Origin: Exilibacterium tricleocarpae
GTDB lineage: Bacteria; Pseudomonadota; Gammaproteobacteria; Pseudomonadales; Cellvibrionaceae
Length of the DNA stretch: 64,000 bases
Direction: 5' to 3'
Assembly (NCBI RefSeq): GCF_007004655.1
Contig: NZ_ML660107.1
Coordinates: 1 to 64,000, forward strand
Shown here: positions 26,997 through 37,765 of the stretch, piece by piece
Layout: each line of letters starts with the position of its first letter
How positions within the stretch are numbered: position 1 is the first letter of the stretch
Made by a program: the position numbers and the translations under genes
The notes under the pieces: generated by a model
The model's database searches: none
What the model saw: only the letters and a program-made list of their open reading frames with translations
What the model was told of the DNA's origin: nothing

Positions 26997-27257
26997 AGGA
27001 AAAACATATCGCAAAGCCGGGCCGGTTACAGGCGGTGGATACCGGAACATATACCCACAGAGAATATATGACTATCGGCGGGTTACCCGGCTGCAAATAG
27101 TAATAGTTTTTTTTAAAATCCGGTAGCGGCTGCCGTTATTTTCACACTAGGGTGCGCGGGCGGCTTTGATAACGACCCGGTTGGACCTTTGCCGGCAGAG
27201 CGGGTATGTTATCGAAGCGCGTCGGCCATTGCTGCGATTCAGCCCGGGACAACCGCC

Positions 27258-27959
27258 ATGTTGATAAGAAAAAATACTATATTGTTGACAATCAGCCTGC
27301 TGGCGGCTGCAGCCGCGGTGGGCTTTTGGTTTATCGCCGAACGCCACGGCCCCTACTACGACGCCGGCGACTCAGCCACAGACGGCGCAGTGGCGACGGC
27401 GAGCGACCTCGAGGAGGTTTCCGGCGCCGCGCCGCCGGCGGCCTCCGGCGTAGCCCTGCAGACCGATACCCCGATGAGCCTGATCGAGGAAATGTTCGGC
27501 GCCGATGACCCGGCCTGGGCCTGGGCCAAGGTGGACCTCGAAGCGGTGCAGCGCCAGTTGCCGGACAACCTGTACTGGGAGCTGTCGGCACCCACCGAGG
27601 ACCCGTTTATTCTCGACAAACGCGCTCAGACCCGCGCCCACTGGGAGCAGATGTACGGCAAGGTGCTCTCCAACACGGGTACCGAAGCCGAAGTGCGCGA
27701 TTACTATCAATGGCGCAATCGCCTCTCCACGGACCATGTGGAATTCACCACCCATATGATCGAAAACTACGGGCAAGTGCTGCCGGAGCGGGACTTGCGG
27801 TTGCTGGAATTGGCCAGAACTCTGCACCTGGCCCGCCTCGAACAGTTGCCGCGGGATCTCGCCGTCGCGCTCGAACGCCGCGAAGCCCATCAGCAGGCCC
27901 GCGACGCCTGGCTGGCGGGCGAGGCGGAATTCAGCGACTCGAGACCTGATAAAAACTGA
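27258..27959 (+). CDS. Membrane-anchored or exported protein of unknown function
   Basis: 233 residues from ATG 27258, which begins directly with a hydrophobic anchor (MLIRKNTILLTISLLAAAAAVGFWF). An acidic, Ala/Ser-rich linker (about 35-75) follows, then an alpha-helical domain with Trp and Glu/Arg abundance (AWAWAKVDLEAVQRQLPDNLYW, DYYQWRNRLS, ERDLRLLELARTLHLARLEQ). I do not recognise a family. The single N-terminal helix and downstream helical domain suggest a periplasmic-facing protein. It is transcribed divergently from the exonuclease gene and may be monocistronic. Confidence 0.7.
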   Translation: MLIRKNTILLTISLLAAAAAVGFWFIAERHGPYYDAGDSATDGAVATASDLEEVSGAAPPAASGVALQTDTPMSLIEEMFGADDPAWAWAKVDLEAVQRQLPDNLYWELSAPTEDPFILDKRAQTRAHWEQMYGKVLSNTGTEAEVRDYYQWRNRLSTDHVEFTTHMIENYGQVLPERDLRLLELARTLHLARLEQLPRDLAVALERREAHQQARDAWLAGEAEFSDSRPDKN

Positions 27960-27995
27960 ATCTCGGCGCTGAATATAGACTGAATAGAGGGGCCT

Positions 27996-28075
27996 ATACT
28001 GACGGATTTCTGAAATCCACAGGACAGATTGCGGCAAATCTGGTGTTATCGCCAAGCTTTACACGACAACGCGTT
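27996..28075 (+). repeat. Duplicated leader, copy 1 (upstream of first pectinacetylesterase gene)
   Basis: ATACTGACGGATTTCTGAAA and what follows recurs as ATACTGACGGATTTCTAAAA at 32193, with further shared blocks (ACAGGACA, TGTTATC). Both copies lie a little upstream of paralogous genes, so the duplication included the leader. Confidence 0.65.
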
Positions 28076-28200
28076 GGTTTCGTTCTGGCACTACCGTTTT
28101 CGTATGCATCCCGCGCAGTTACAAAAAACAGTTAGATAAAAACAGTGCCAAGCACCAGGGACGGAATCGACCTCAACATAACGGACAAAAAAGGTGGGCG

Positions 28201-29556
<1,356 letters not shown>

Positions 29557-29587
29557 TCGCCTGTCCATAAACCTTTCCATAAAAAAG

Positions 29588-29614
29588 GGCCCACACAGTG
29601 GGCCTGCTATTTTT
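29588..29614 (+). terminator. Intrinsic terminator after pectinacetylesterase 1
   Basis: A 7-bp stem GGCCCAC/GTGGGCC with an ACA loop, followed by TGCTATTTTT. It ends 14 bp before the ankyrin gene, whose transcription must therefore start nearby or read through. Confidence 0.75.
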
Positions 29615-29628
29615 CGGAAGCAGTATCT

Positions 29629-30387
29629 ATGAAGCTAAACCCTGCCTGTCGTTTATCACTTGTTATATCAACCCTGCTGCTTATTGCCGCCGGTGCGATC
29701 GCCGCCGATACTGCGCCACAACAACCACAGCCGGACTCATCCCCCGCGCATAAAAATCGCCTGATCGGTGTCGGCGAACCCCGCCTGCCGCAACCGTTTA
29801 CCCGCGAACAGCGGCTGTTGAAAGCGGCCCGTGAGGGCGACCTGCGGACAATAGAGCGAGCCCTGGAACTCGGCGTCGATGTGAATACCAAAGATGAGCT
29901 GCAGCGTTCGCCGCTGTTGCTGGCAGCGCGTCACACCGGTTCTGTGGACCTGGTGCGGCACCTGCAGGCACGCGGCGGTGAAATTGACAGTGCCGACGCC
30001 GGCGGACGCACACCACTGTCCCACGCGGCGGCCAACGGCAGCCTGGCGCTGATCAAGTACCTGGCCGCTGCCGGTGTGCGTATCGATCACCCGGATAAAC
30101 GCGGCCGCACGCCGCTCCACTACGCCGCCACCAACAATCATCCCGACACCGCCGCCGCGCTGATCGCAGCGGGCGCCGATGTCAACGCCCGGGATAAATT
30201 TCTCGACACCCCCCTGATGTCGGTCTGCGCCAGGGGCCAAACCGACATGATAAAACTGCTGCTCGATCGCGGCGCTGACCCGACCCTGACCGACCAGGAG
30301 GGCCGCACGGTCTACACCCGGGCTGTACACAAACCGGGGTGTCGCGAACTGTTGCCGGCACTGAATGCCGGTACCCGGTCGCCGTAA
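29629..30387 (+). CDS. Exported ankyrin-repeat protein
   Basis: 252 residues. A signal peptide (LVISTLLLIAAGAIAA) is followed by a proline-rich linker and about five ankyrin repeats from residue 60: LLKAAREGDLRTIERALELG, RSPLLLAARHTGSVDLVRHL, RTPLSHAAANGSLALIKYL, RTPLHYAATNNHPDTAAALI, and DTPLMSVCARGQTDMIKLLL. Periplasmic ankyrin proteins protect or scaffold partners; the partner here is unknown. Its 3' end overlaps the following acyltransferase frame, whose ATG sits inside it (30365), suggesting coupled translation. Confidence 0.88.
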   Translation: MKLNPACRLSLVISTLLLIAAGAIAADTAPQQPQPDSSPAHKNRLIGVGEPRLPQPFTREQRLLKAAREGDLRTIERALELGVDVNTKDELQRSPLLLAARHTGSVDLVRHLQARGGEIDSADAGGRTPLSHAAANGSLALIKYLAAAGVRIDHPDKRGRTPLHYAATNNHPDTAAALIAAGADVNARDKFLDTPLMSVCARGQTDMIKLLLDRGADPTLTDQEGRTVYTRAVHKPGCRELLPALNAGTRSP

Positions 30388-31987
30388 GCCCAGCGATACT
30401 GTGACCCCTTCGCAGCAGCCGTACAACCTGCACGACCGATACAGTTTGCACCGCCTCTGTCTGACGGCCGCCGCCGGCGGTGTGCTCTATGCGCTCGGGC
30501 ACGTCGGCTTCGGCGTGTGGCCGTTGATCTTTATCTTTCTCGTACCCCTGTGGTGTGCCCTCGATAACTCTACAACAGCACACCCCGGCCGCGCCGGCCT
30601 GGCGGGGTTCATCTTCGGCCTGGCGGCATTTGGCAGCGGCTTTCCGTGGCTGCTGAAGCTTATCGAGGTCTTTTTCGAGGGCAACCGCCTGTTCGGTATC
30701 GCGCTGTGGATTGCCTATGGTGCCTGGTTCGCCTTCGGCTTCTGTGTTTATGCGCTGCTGGTCTGGCGCATGCGCATATTGGGTTGGCCAATGGTGGTGG
30801 CGGGCCCGGCGCCGCTGCTGTTGCTGGAATGGTTGCAACCGCAGCTGTTCCCGAGCTTTGCCGGCGCCGCCCTGATTCAAACGCTGCCACTGGCGCAGGT
30901 GGCCGATCTCGGCGGGCCGCTGTTGCTCACGGCGCTGGTGGCACTGATCAATGTCTATTGTTACCGGCTGTGGAAACGCCTGCGCGGCGCCGACATGGCG
31001 TTGCTGCGGCCCACCCTCGCCACCGGGCTGTTGATCGGCGCCGTTGTGTTTTACGGCCTGGTGCGCATGCACCCGTCGGATACGACAACGGCGGCGCTGC
31101 GGGTCGGCGTCATCCAGGCCAACCTGGGAGGGCTGGACAAACGCCGGCTGGCCATCGAGGGACATCGACGCCACCTGCAACAAACCCGGGAGCTGCTCGG
31201 CAAAACACCGCTGGATTTGGTGATCTGGCCGGAGACGGCCTATGGGCGCGCGATCAGACGCCCGCTGCCGGTGGACGCGCAGACGATTCGAGAAGATTTA
31301 CCGGTGCCGCTGCTGTTCGGCGGCACTTCCGTCTGGGAGCAGGACGGTCAACGCCACAGCGCCAACTCGGCGTTCCTGATCACCGCCGCCGGTAAGATTG
31401 AGGAGACTTACGACAAGAATCTCCTTATACCCCTGGCGGAATTTGTACCTTTTAGCGACGTGTTGGGCGATGTCGAACGTATTTTCCCCCATACCCAGTC
31501 GTTCCGGGCCGGCACCACCACACCGGCTCTGCATCTGGGCAGCACGGCCATAGTCACCCCCATCTGCTACGAAGTCATCGAGCCGGAGTTCGTGCGCGCG
31601 ATGGTGCGGCGGGCACGCCCGCAACTGCTGGTCACCCTGGCCAGCGACACCTGGTTCGGCGATACCCAGGAACCCTGGATTCACCTCGCCTTTGCCCGCC
31701 TGCGAGCGATTGAACACCGGCTGTGGCTGATCCGCTCCACCACCAGCGGCGTCAGTGCGGTAGTCGACCCGAGCGGGCGCGTAATCGCGCAAACCGGACT
31801 CTTTACCCGGGAGAATCTGTCCGCCGATGTCTACCCCGGGCACGTGAGCACCGTGTATGCCCAACTCGGACCCTGGCCCGCCTGGCTGGCGCTGATGGCG
31901 GTGCTTGTAGCGACAATGTGCCGGTATGCTTACCCCGTAACCCTCTCCCGTGACAGACAGCAAGGTGGGGCTGGTTTGAGGGAATAG
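30365..31987 (+). CDS. lnt: Apolipoprotein N-acyltransferase-like membrane enzyme
   Basis: 540 residues with several N-terminal membrane helices (about 35-235) and a C-terminal nitrilase fold. Catalytic residues match Lnt: E290 in VIWPETAYG, K351 in TYDKNLLIPLAEFVPF, C401 in PICYEVIEPEF. WFGDTQEPWIHLAFARLRAIE is also Lnt-like. The enzyme transfers a fatty acid to the N-terminal cysteine of lipoproteins at the inner membrane's periplasmic face. I kept ATG 30365; GTG 30401, just after the ankyrin stop, is an alternative start. Its unusual position beside an ankyrin gene, away from any corC/ybeY neighbours, suggests a second Lnt, but the copy number cannot be judged here. Confidence 0.88.
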   Translation: MPVPGRRKPSDTVTPSQQPYNLHDRYSLHRLCLTAAAGGVLYALGHVGFGVWPLIFIFLVPLWCALDNSTTAHPGRAGLAGFIFGLAAFGSGFPWLLKLIEVFFEGNRLFGIALWIAYGAWFAFGFCVYALLVWRMRILGWPMVVAGPAPLLLLEWLQPQLFPSFAGAALIQTLPLAQVADLGGPLLLTALVALINVYCYRLWKRLRGADMALLRPTLATGLLIGAVVFYGLVRMHPSDTTTAALRVGVIQANLGGLDKRRLAIEGHRRHLQQTRELLGKTPLDLVIWPETAYGRAIRRPLPVDAQTIREDLPVPLLFGGTSVWEQDGQRHSANSAFLITAAGKIEETYDKNLLIPLAEFVPFSDVLGDVERIFPHTQSFRAGTTTPALHLGSTAIVTPICYEVIEPEFVRAMVRRARPQLLVTLASDTWFGDTQEPWIHLAFARLRAIEHRLWLIRSTTSGVSAVVDPSGRVIAQTGLFTRENLSADVYPGHVSTVYAQLGPWPAWLALMAVLVATMCRYAYPVTLSRDRQQGGAGLRE

Positions 31988-32018
31988 CGCCACCATCGGC
32001 CCATCGAAAATATAGGTT

Positions 32019-32034
32019 ACAGCAGGGATGCTGT
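32019..32034. repeat. REP hairpin copy 3 (ACAGCA-GGGA-TGCTGT)
   Basis: A 6-bp stem followed by CGAGAC; it is the complement of the 19746 hairpin. A TTTCTGAA block lies 70 bp downstream. Part of the repeat-filled gap 31988-32351. Confidence 0.5.
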
Positions 32035-32135
32035 CGAGACCAAAAGTAGGCGCTCTAGGCGAGTCCCCCAGGGACGGGTTCATCGAGGGGGCGCCTGGCC
32101 CGTGTTTCTGAAAGCCCCAGTCAGTGTCAGACCGA

Positions 32136-32168
32136 TCAATTAGCACATATTTACTTAAGGCAGTGCCA
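32136..32168 (+). repeat. Dispersed 33-bp repeat, copy 2
   Basis: 28 of 33 positions match 4614-4646, with the shared core CTTAAGGCAGTGCCA. It sits directly upstream of the second leader copy. Confidence 0.5.
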
Positions 32169-32192
32169 TTCGTTACGCCAGTCAATCAGCAA

Positions 32193-32272
32193 ATACTGAC
32201 GGATTTCTAAAATACACAGGACACATCGCGACTGCGGTGATGTTATCCATCTGCTTCACGCAAATGATGTCG
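32193..32272 (+). repeat. Duplicated leader, copy 2 (upstream of second pectinacetylesterase gene)
   Basis: ATACTGACGGATTTCTAAAA plus downstream blocks match copy 1 at 27996. The alignment fades toward the gene. The distance to the start codon is similar in both copies (about 205 and 159 bp). Confidence 0.65.
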
Positions 32273-32351
32273 ATTCCGCATCCGGCCCGGTATCGACCCG
32301 GGCAGCCGGAATCGACCTATATAAAAACATTCAATAAGAAGGTGAGCGGTT

Positions 32352-33659
32352 ATGAGTAAAAACTTCCCTTATCGGAGCAAAGCCCTTTTGCTTGGCTTGC
32401 TGGCGGCGTGGTTAGCGCCGGCGGCATGGTCAGTGGGTATCGAAGATGTTGTTGACGGCGGTAACAACTACGCCTGGGAGAGGGTCGAAATTCCCGGCAC
32501 TGTCTGCAGCGACGGCTCGCAGTACAAGTTCTGGGTCCACGATTCGCCCGCCAGCAGCGATCTGCTGATTCTGTTCGAGGGCGGCGGTGCCTGTTGGGAT
32601 TATGAGGGCTGCAGTGGTGCGCTGGGCCTGCTCGGTGCCGCCAACCCCAACGGCCTGGCGGACGACTACATTACCCAGTTTAAAGCCCAGTACGTCTCGC
32701 CACTGGTCAACGGCGCCGATCCCGGCCTGCCGACACGCCCGAAAAAAGACATAACCACCAAGGGTTGGGATGTCGTCTACATGCCCTACTGCACCGGCGA
32801 TGTCCACACCGGGAATTCCGTCCAGGTCTACGAGGACCCGACCGGGGTCAATCCGCCCATCACGTTTCGGCATATGGGCTACCACAACACTATCGAGGCG
32901 CTGGACTGGCTGGCGGTACGGTTTCCCTCCATCAACAAACTCCTGGTCACCGGCTTCAGTGCCGGCGGTATCGCCGCGGGGGCCGGTTACTATTTCGCCG
33001 AGCGCACGCTGAAACCGAGCGCGGGCTATATGCTCAATGACACCGGACCGCTGTTCCCCGCACCCGACGCCAGCTTCAAATCGCGCCAGTTGCACGAGAC
33101 CATTCGCGTCGCCTGGGGACTGGACGACGTCTTATCGACCCTGCCGGCCAGCTTTGATATCAACGACTTCGGCAGCGCCACCGACATGATCGCCACAGAG
33201 TTCCCCAACGACCAGTTGGCTTACACCGGCTACTCGAGCGACTTCAACTTTTCCCGCTTTTCCTACGAGCGCTTCTTTCCGGGCAGCACCACCGCAGACA
33301 TTTTGGCTATGTGGCGGGAAGACCAGGCCAACCTGATCGCCGAGATGAACCAGCACGCAAATTTCAGCTACCATATACCCTGGCAGCGGCCCATCAACGA
33401 TTCCCATTGCTCGACCATTATCACCTTTATCGGCAGTCACTCCTGTCCCAGTATCCGCAAGAAACGCTGGTACGAATACTTCGAGTTTCCCTTTACCCAA
33501 ACCTGGAAGTGTCCCGACGGCTTCAATAACATGGACGCATTTCTGGCGCGCTGGATTGACGGCAACGAGGTGATACGCGATCTGGAACCGGAAAACAACT
33601 ACAACAACGAAGACCCGGGTATGCAAATCGTCAGCGGTCCTATTAATGATGCGCTCTAG
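32352..33659 (+). CDS. Pectinacetylesterase-family hydrolase, paralogue 2
   Basis: 435 residues, nearly collinear with paralogue 1. A cleaner signal peptide (ALLLGLLAAWLAPAAWS) is followed by the same blocks: GGGACWDYEGCSGALG, YCTGDVHTGN, VTGFSAGGIAAG with Ser203, and NDSHCSTIITFIGSHSC. Most differences lie in the signal peptide and scattered surface positions, indicating a fairly recent duplication that both copies survived, so both are probably functional. The last codons (INDAL stop) seed a degenerate tandem repeat downstream. The function is inferred as for copy 1: a secreted esterase on an acylated polymer. Confidence 0.88.
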   Translation: MSKNFPYRSKALLLGLLAAWLAPAAWSVGIEDVVDGGNNYAWERVEIPGTVCSDGSQYKFWVHDSPASSDLLILFEGGGACWDYEGCSGALGLLGAANPNGLADDYITQFKAQYVSPLVNGADPGLPTRPKKDITTKGWDVVYMPYCTGDVHTGNSVQVYEDPTGVNPPITFRHMGYHNTIEALDWLAVRFPSINKLLVTGFSAGGIAAGAGYYFAERTLKPSAGYMLNDTGPLFPAPDASFKSRQLHETIRVAWGLDDVLSTLPASFDINDFGSATDMIATEFPNDQLAYTGYSSDFNFSRFSYERFFPGSTTADILAMWREDQANLIAEMNQHANFSYHIPWQRPINDSHCSTIITFIGSHSCPSIRKKRWYEYFEFPFTQTWKCPDGFNNMDAFLARWIDGNEVIRDLEPENNYNNEDPGMQIVSGPINDAL

Positions 33660-33758
33660 CAGTTAATGATGCGCTCCGGCCGTTAATGAGCGCTCTGGCA
33701 GTTAACGATGGGCCCCGGCAGTTAACAATGCGCTCCATCAGCTAACGACATGCGCCAG
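33643..33758 (+). repeat. Degenerate 20-bp tandem repeat growing from the gene end
   Basis: Unit 1 (33643-33662, TTAATGATGCGCTCTAGCAG) spans the last codons and stop of the preceding gene. Five decayed copies follow at 33663, 33683, 33702, 33722 and 33742, the third being 19 bp long. It looks like slippage amplification of the coding 3' end. Confidence 0.7.
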
Positions 33759-33814
33759 TCTTTCCACCGGGTTCAGACTGTGAGCCCGATGGGAAGGCTG
33801 GCCAATTTCAGTTG

Positions 33815-34696
33815 TTACCGCTGCCGGTAGGGTATCTGGCAATAGTCGATGCCGCGCCGGGGCCGCACGCCCCGTTTGGTAAGGTACAGCGCCAGCGAGT
33901 TCATGGATAGATCGATATTGCTGGTTGGCCCCAGGTAGACGTGATCGAGCAGCAAATTTCGAGTGCCGTTGCGGGTCAGGTCGAAAGCGTAGTAAGGCAC
34001 CAGCATGGAGGCGCCCTCGCGAAAGTGAATGGGCTCGTTCTCGCAACTGGCAACCACCGGCGAGACCAGTCGCCACTCCTGCTCCTCTTCAAACGACGGG
34101 TGTTTTAAAATGGCGGCAATGCGCAACAGATCGCCTTCAATATCCTCAAACACATCGCGACAGGGTCGCGCGCCGCGACCGCCGCCGGCAGCATCATTGT
34201 GCGCCGGCTGCGGCCGGGCTTCCACCGCGTCGACGATCTGTTCGATCAACGCATTCTGGCGGCGCGGTTCGTAGAGACACTTAGCGACCTGGAAAGCCTG
34301 GGCTTCGACACACTCGCGAATATGAAACGGATCGAAACCCAAACTCACCCCTTTGCCGTGCACCGCATAGCCCCGCCACTGACTCAGCAAATTGCCGTTG
34401 GCACGAAAGGAGGCGCAAAACAACATGGGACCGCTGACAATCCGGTGCGACAGCCACTCGAGCAGGCGATTCAACAAACCGGGGTTGTCGGTACCCGCCG
34501 CCATGCGTTCGGTGATATGACTGCGCATTAAATCCAGGGTATGCCTCAGCTCCGCCGAGTCGTTCATATAACGGATATCACTGGCCCGCAGCTCACCGCC
34601 GCCGACAATACCCAACAGCCCCGCGAACGAGGTGTAGTGATAGAGGGTGTCTTGTGGGGTGTCGGCAAACAGGCGCTGAGTGATACTCTGAATCAT
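33815..34696 (-). CDS. DUF2971 family protein
   Basis: 293 residues. The start MIQSITQRLFADTPQDTLYH, then YTSFAGLLGIVGGGELRASD and IRYMNDSAELRH, followed later by FCASFRANGNLLSQWRGYA and KHPSFEEEQEWRLV, are the DUF2971 hallmarks. The function is unknown; members occur near defence and mobile genes. The N-terminal HYT motif superficially resembles ADP-ribosyltransferase families, but the rest of the sequence follows DUF2971. No signal peptide; isolated gene. Confidence 0.85.
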   Translation of the reverse strand: MIQSITQRLFADTPQDTLYHYTSFAGLLGIVGGGELRASDIRYMNDSAELRHTLDLMRSHITERMAAGTDNPGLLNRLLEWLSHRIVSGPMLFCASFRANGNLLSQWRGYAVHGKGVSLGFDPFHIRECVEAQAFQVAKCLYEPRRQNALIEQIVDAVEARPQPAHNDAAGGGRGARPCRDVFEDIEGDLLRIAAILKHPSFEEEQEWRLVSPVVASCENEPIHFREGASMLVPYYAFDLTRNGTRNLLLDHVYLGPTSNIDLSMNSLALYLTKRGVRPRRGIDYCQIPYRQR

Positions 34697-34933
34697 CGCG
34701 GTTTCTCGTCACGGTGAGCGGCGCGACGCCCGCCGCTAAAATCACAACTGCGCACTATTGTGAGCGGTGGCACCGGTTATTGCAACCGACCGCCGGCGGC
34801 TGTCGCACGCCCGGCACAGGTGCGGGTGCCTGCGCCGCCACCATCGGCAAATTCGAAGTATTCCACAGGAATAATCAGTTTTTCTTTTCATTCACCAATC
34901 CCGACAATCGGTCTGAGACGAGGAAACGCAGCT

Positions 34934-35620
34934 ATGAAAGATTTAAATCAAATCATCAAAGGCCTCAGCCAAAGCGGCTTGCTGTCCGGCCTCGCCGGCG
35001 GTCTGGCCGGCGGTGCCCTGGGCGGGGCCCTGACCAGCAAGAAAGGCCGGAAAGTCGGCAAATCGGTATTGAAAGTCGGCGCGCTGGCAGCCGTCGGGGG
35101 GGTGGCGTGGAAAGCTTACCAGGCCTATTCACAGCGCAATACCGCCGCCCAGTCGCCGGCACCCGCAGGCGCCGACACCCGCATTGACCCCGCCTTCGAC
35201 ACCACCCGCGCTGCCATCCCCCACGAGCGGTTCGTTGCCGCAGCGGCAGACGACCCGGGCAACACCAGCCAGATGCTGCTGTTGCGGGCGATGATCTCGG
35301 CGGCCTATGCCGACGGCCATATCGATGCAGCGGAGAAGGAACGTATTTTTGAACAGGTTGAGCAGATGAACCTGTCCACCGCCGACAAGGCGGCTCTGTT
35401 TGATGAACTGCGCCATCCGCTGTCGCTCCATGCACTGGTGAAATTGGTTCCCAACGCGGAAACCGGTATCGAGGTTTACGCCGCCGCCACCATGGCGATC
35501 GACCAGACCCAACCGGCATCGGCAGGCTATCTCAACCAACTGGCAGCCAACCTGCGATTGCCGGACGAACTGGTCAGGTCCATCCATCAAGAGGTGGAAA
35601 CTGCCGACTCGGCGGCCTGA
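34934..35620 (+). CDS. YebE-like / TerB-fold DUF533 protein
   Basis: 228 residues from ATG 34934 (GAGGAAACGCAGCT before it); the frame from 34760 merely extends it. A Gly/Ala/Leu-rich N-terminus (GLLSGLAGGLAGGALGGALT, then GALAAVGGVAWKAYQAY) suggests membrane contact. From about 115 the TerB-like helical domain contains LLRAMISAAYADGHIDAAEK with conserved acidic metal ligands. YebE of Escherichia coli is the best-known relative; it is induced by envelope stress, but its activity is unknown. It is convergent with rhlE. Confidence 0.87.
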   Translation: MKDLNQIIKGLSQSGLLSGLAGGLAGGALGGALTSKKGRKVGKSVLKVGALAAVGGVAWKAYQAYSQRNTAAQSPAPAGADTRIDPAFDTTRAAIPHERFVAAAADDPGNTSQMLLLRAMISAAYADGHIDAAEKERIFEQVEQMNLSTADKAALFDELRHPLSLHALVKLVPNAETGIEVYAAATMAIDQTQPASAGYLNQLAANLRLPDELVRSIHQEVETADSAA

Positions 35621-35662
35621 AAATCCGCTCGCCAAGCGCAGGGAAATGTAGTTAAGGCAGCG

Positions 35663-36928
35663 CTATCGCCTGTTACGGGATCGGCGACCGCCGGCATTGG
35701 CGCCGCTGCGCTGGCCGTCCCGATGTCCGGCTTTGGCCGGTTTCGACCTCTTGGTGTGCGCCGGGGTGTGCAGAGGACGCGAGGGCGGCAGTGCATGCAG
35801 CGGCTCAAAACCGTCAATCGGTTTACGCTGCAGCACCTGTTTGGTCAGACGCTCGATATCCGCGAGCTGTTTGAATTCATCGGCACTGACCAGCGATATC
35901 GCCTCCCCACTGGCCCCCGCCCTGCCGGTGCGGCCGATACGGTGGACATAGTCCTCCGGCACCGTGGGTAAATCGAAATTGACCACCTGGGGTAACTGAT
36001 CGATATCCAGGCCCCGGGCCGCTATATCGGTCGCGACCAGAATACGGATGGCGCCGCTTTTAAACCCGGCCAGCGCCTTGGTTCGCGCGCCCTGACTCTT
36101 GTTACCGTGAATCGCCGCCGCTTTGAGCTGGCGGGCCTCGAGGTGGCGGGTCAGGCGATTGGCGCCGTGTTTGGTGCGGGTGAAAACCAGGACCTGATCC
36201 CAGCGATTGTCCTGGATCAGTTGGGTAAGCAAGGCCGATTTTTGTTTTTTGTCGACGGGGCAAATCCACTGTTTCACCGTTTTGGCCGCGGCATTGCGCG
36301 GGGTCACGGAAATCTCAACCGGGTTGTTCACCAGCCCCTTGGCAAGACCGCGAATGGCGTCGGAGAAGGTCGCCGAAAACATCAGGTTCTGGCGCCGTTC
36401 GGGCAACAGCGCGAGAATTCTGCGGATATCGTGGATAAAGCCCATATCCAACATGCGGTCGGCCTCGTCCAACACCAGCACTTCCAATTGCTTGAACTTC
36501 ACGGCGTTTTGGCCGTGCAGGTCCAACAGCCGGCCCGGCGTCGCCACCAGCACATCGACGCCCTTGCGCAGTTTCAGCATTTGCGGATTGATCTTCACCC
36601 CGCCGAAGACCACCGCCGAGCGCAGCGGCAGGTGTTTACCATAGGTCGATACACTGTCTTCGACCTGGGCTGCCAGCTCCCGGGTGGGGGTCAGCACCAG
36701 GGCGCGCACCTGATTGGCCCGGGCGCGCTCGCCGCCGGTGAGACGCTCTAAAATGGGGAGCGTAAAACCCGCGGTTTTGCCGGTGCCGGTCTGGGCCGCC
36801 GCCATCACGTCTCTGCCCCCGATTACCGCCGGGATAGCCTGGGCCTGAATCGGCGAGGGAGCCTCGTAACCCTGCTCGGCTACGGCATCGAGAATAGGGG
36901 CGGATAAGCCCAGGGAGGCAAAACTCAT
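35663..36928 (-). CDS. rhlE: DEAD-box ATP-dependent RNA helicase, RhlE type
   Basis: 421 residues with the full motif set: Q-motif ([13 protein letters not shown]), Walker [10 protein letters not shown] with K51, [12 protein letters not shown] at 154-157, [13 protein letters not shown] and [10 protein letters not shown]. The basic C-terminal tail ([17 protein letters not shown]...RRSRNRR) is typical of RhlE. It remodels RNA and ribosome precursors using ATP in the cytoplasm. A 150-bp leader separates it from the next gene upstream. Confidence 0.95.
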   Translation of the reverse strand: MSFASLGLSAPILDAVAEQGYEAPSPIQAQAIPAVIGGRDVMAAAQTGTGKTAGFTLPILERLTGGERARANQVRALVLTPTRELAAQVEDSVSTYGKHLPLRSAVVFGGVKINPQMLKLRKGVDVLVATPGRLLDLHGQNAVKFKQLEVLVLDEADRMLDMGFIHDIRRILALLPERRQNLMFSATFSDAIRGLAKGLVNNPVEISVTPRNAAAKTVKQWICPVDKKQKSALLTQLIQDNRWDQVLVFTRTKHGANRLTRHLEARQLKAAAIHGNKSQGARTKALAGFKSGAIRILVATDIAARGLDIDQLPQVVNFDLPTVPEDYVHRIGRTGRAGASGEAISLVSADEFKQLADIERLTKQVLQRKPIDGFEPLHALPPSRPLHTPAHTKRSKPAKAGHRDGQRSGANAGGRRSRNRR

Positions 36929-37078
36929 GGAAAGTCTCTCGTTACTGCTGGTTTAGAATGATGCCGTTTAGGGTAGTGCTCTTGCGGCCTGTTTTGCAGG
37001 CGCGGCTGTTGAGGTTCGGGCCACTGTGACGGCGGGCGTGCAGCTTACAGGATTCCCGGGCCAAACACCATCAGACGC

Positions 37079-37675
37079 TTAACTCACCATGCCCGCCATA
37101 ACGGCGATGCGGGTGATGTCGGCAATGGTGCGCACATTGAGTTTCTGTGATATGCGGCTGCGGTAGGTTTCGACGGTCTTGACGCTGATGCGCAGCCGCT
37201 CGGCGATCGCCGGCATGGTATCCCCCCTGGCGATAAACAGTAACACGCTCCTTTCGCGCTGCGACAGCTTGTCGATCATCTCGCGATAGACATGCGCCGT
37301 ATGCGCCTCCTGCATCCGCCGGTTGAGCCCGTTGATCCGCGCCAACAGCTCATTAAAACTGAATGGTTTGGTCAGGTAATCGTCGGCACCGAGGGAGAGC
37401 GCGGCAATCATCGAGTCTTCGCTGGAGCGAGAGGAGACGACGATGATGCCGAGTTTTCCCTCCCGGCGCAGTCCGTCGATAATAGTGATGCCGTCGGCAT
37501 CGGGGAGATTCAAATCCAACAGCACGATATCCAGCGGCTGCTGCACCCGGTCGAGCAACTCGCGAAACTCGCCCAGCGAACCCGCGGAGGAAACGAGCAT
37601 ATTGCTTTTTTCCAGAAACAGCGTCAGCAGACGACACGTATCTTCATCGTCTTCAACCAATCCAATGTGCAGCAT
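37079..37675 (-). CDS. NarL/LuxR-type response regulator
   Basis: 198 residues. The receiver domain (1-120) carries acidic pocket E8/D9/D10, phospho-acceptor D54 in LLDLNLPDADG, and the Lys of LTKPFSFNEL. The LuxR-type HTH at about 135-195 reads LSQRERSVLLFIARGDTMPA and VKTVETYRSRISQKL. It binds DNA when phosphorylated. Its start lies 90 bp from the divergent hybrid kinase, whose Hpt domain is the evident phosphodonor, so the two form a complete phosphorelay. Confidence 0.92.
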   Translation of the reverse strand: MLHIGLVEDDEDTCRLLTLFLEKSNMLVSSAGSLGEFRELLDRVQQPLDIVLLDLNLPDADGITIIDGLRREGKLGIIVVSSRSSEDSMIAALSLGADDYLTKPFSFNELLARINGLNRRMQEAHTAHVYREMIDKLSQRERSVLLFIARGDTMPAIAERLRISVKTVETYRSRISQKLNVRTIADITRIAVMAGMVS

Positions 37676-37765
37676 ACATCCGCAAAGCTCCCTGAGTTTG
37701 ACGGTAAAGTTCAGTATAGGAAGCTGTTATTATATAGGGATTTGCACGACAGGGGAGAAGAATAT

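Noticed and set aside
30182-31183. 333-codon minus-strand frame
   Set aside because: Antisense to the ankyrin and Lnt-like genes; Gln/Arg-rich shadow of GC-rich codons.
31298-32185. 295-codon minus-strand frame
   Set aside because: Antisense to the catalytic part of the Lnt-like gene, with no recognisable protein features.
33815-34696. DUF2971 protein as an ADP-ribosyltransferase toxin because of its HYT motif
   Set aside because: The remaining motifs (QWRGYA, EEEQEWRLV) follow DUF2971; no toxin context or immunity gene.
37292-37765. 158-residue N-terminal extension of the hybrid kinase
   Set aside because: It overlaps the antisense of the response regulator; the RBS AGGGGAGAAG and signal peptide place the start at 37766.
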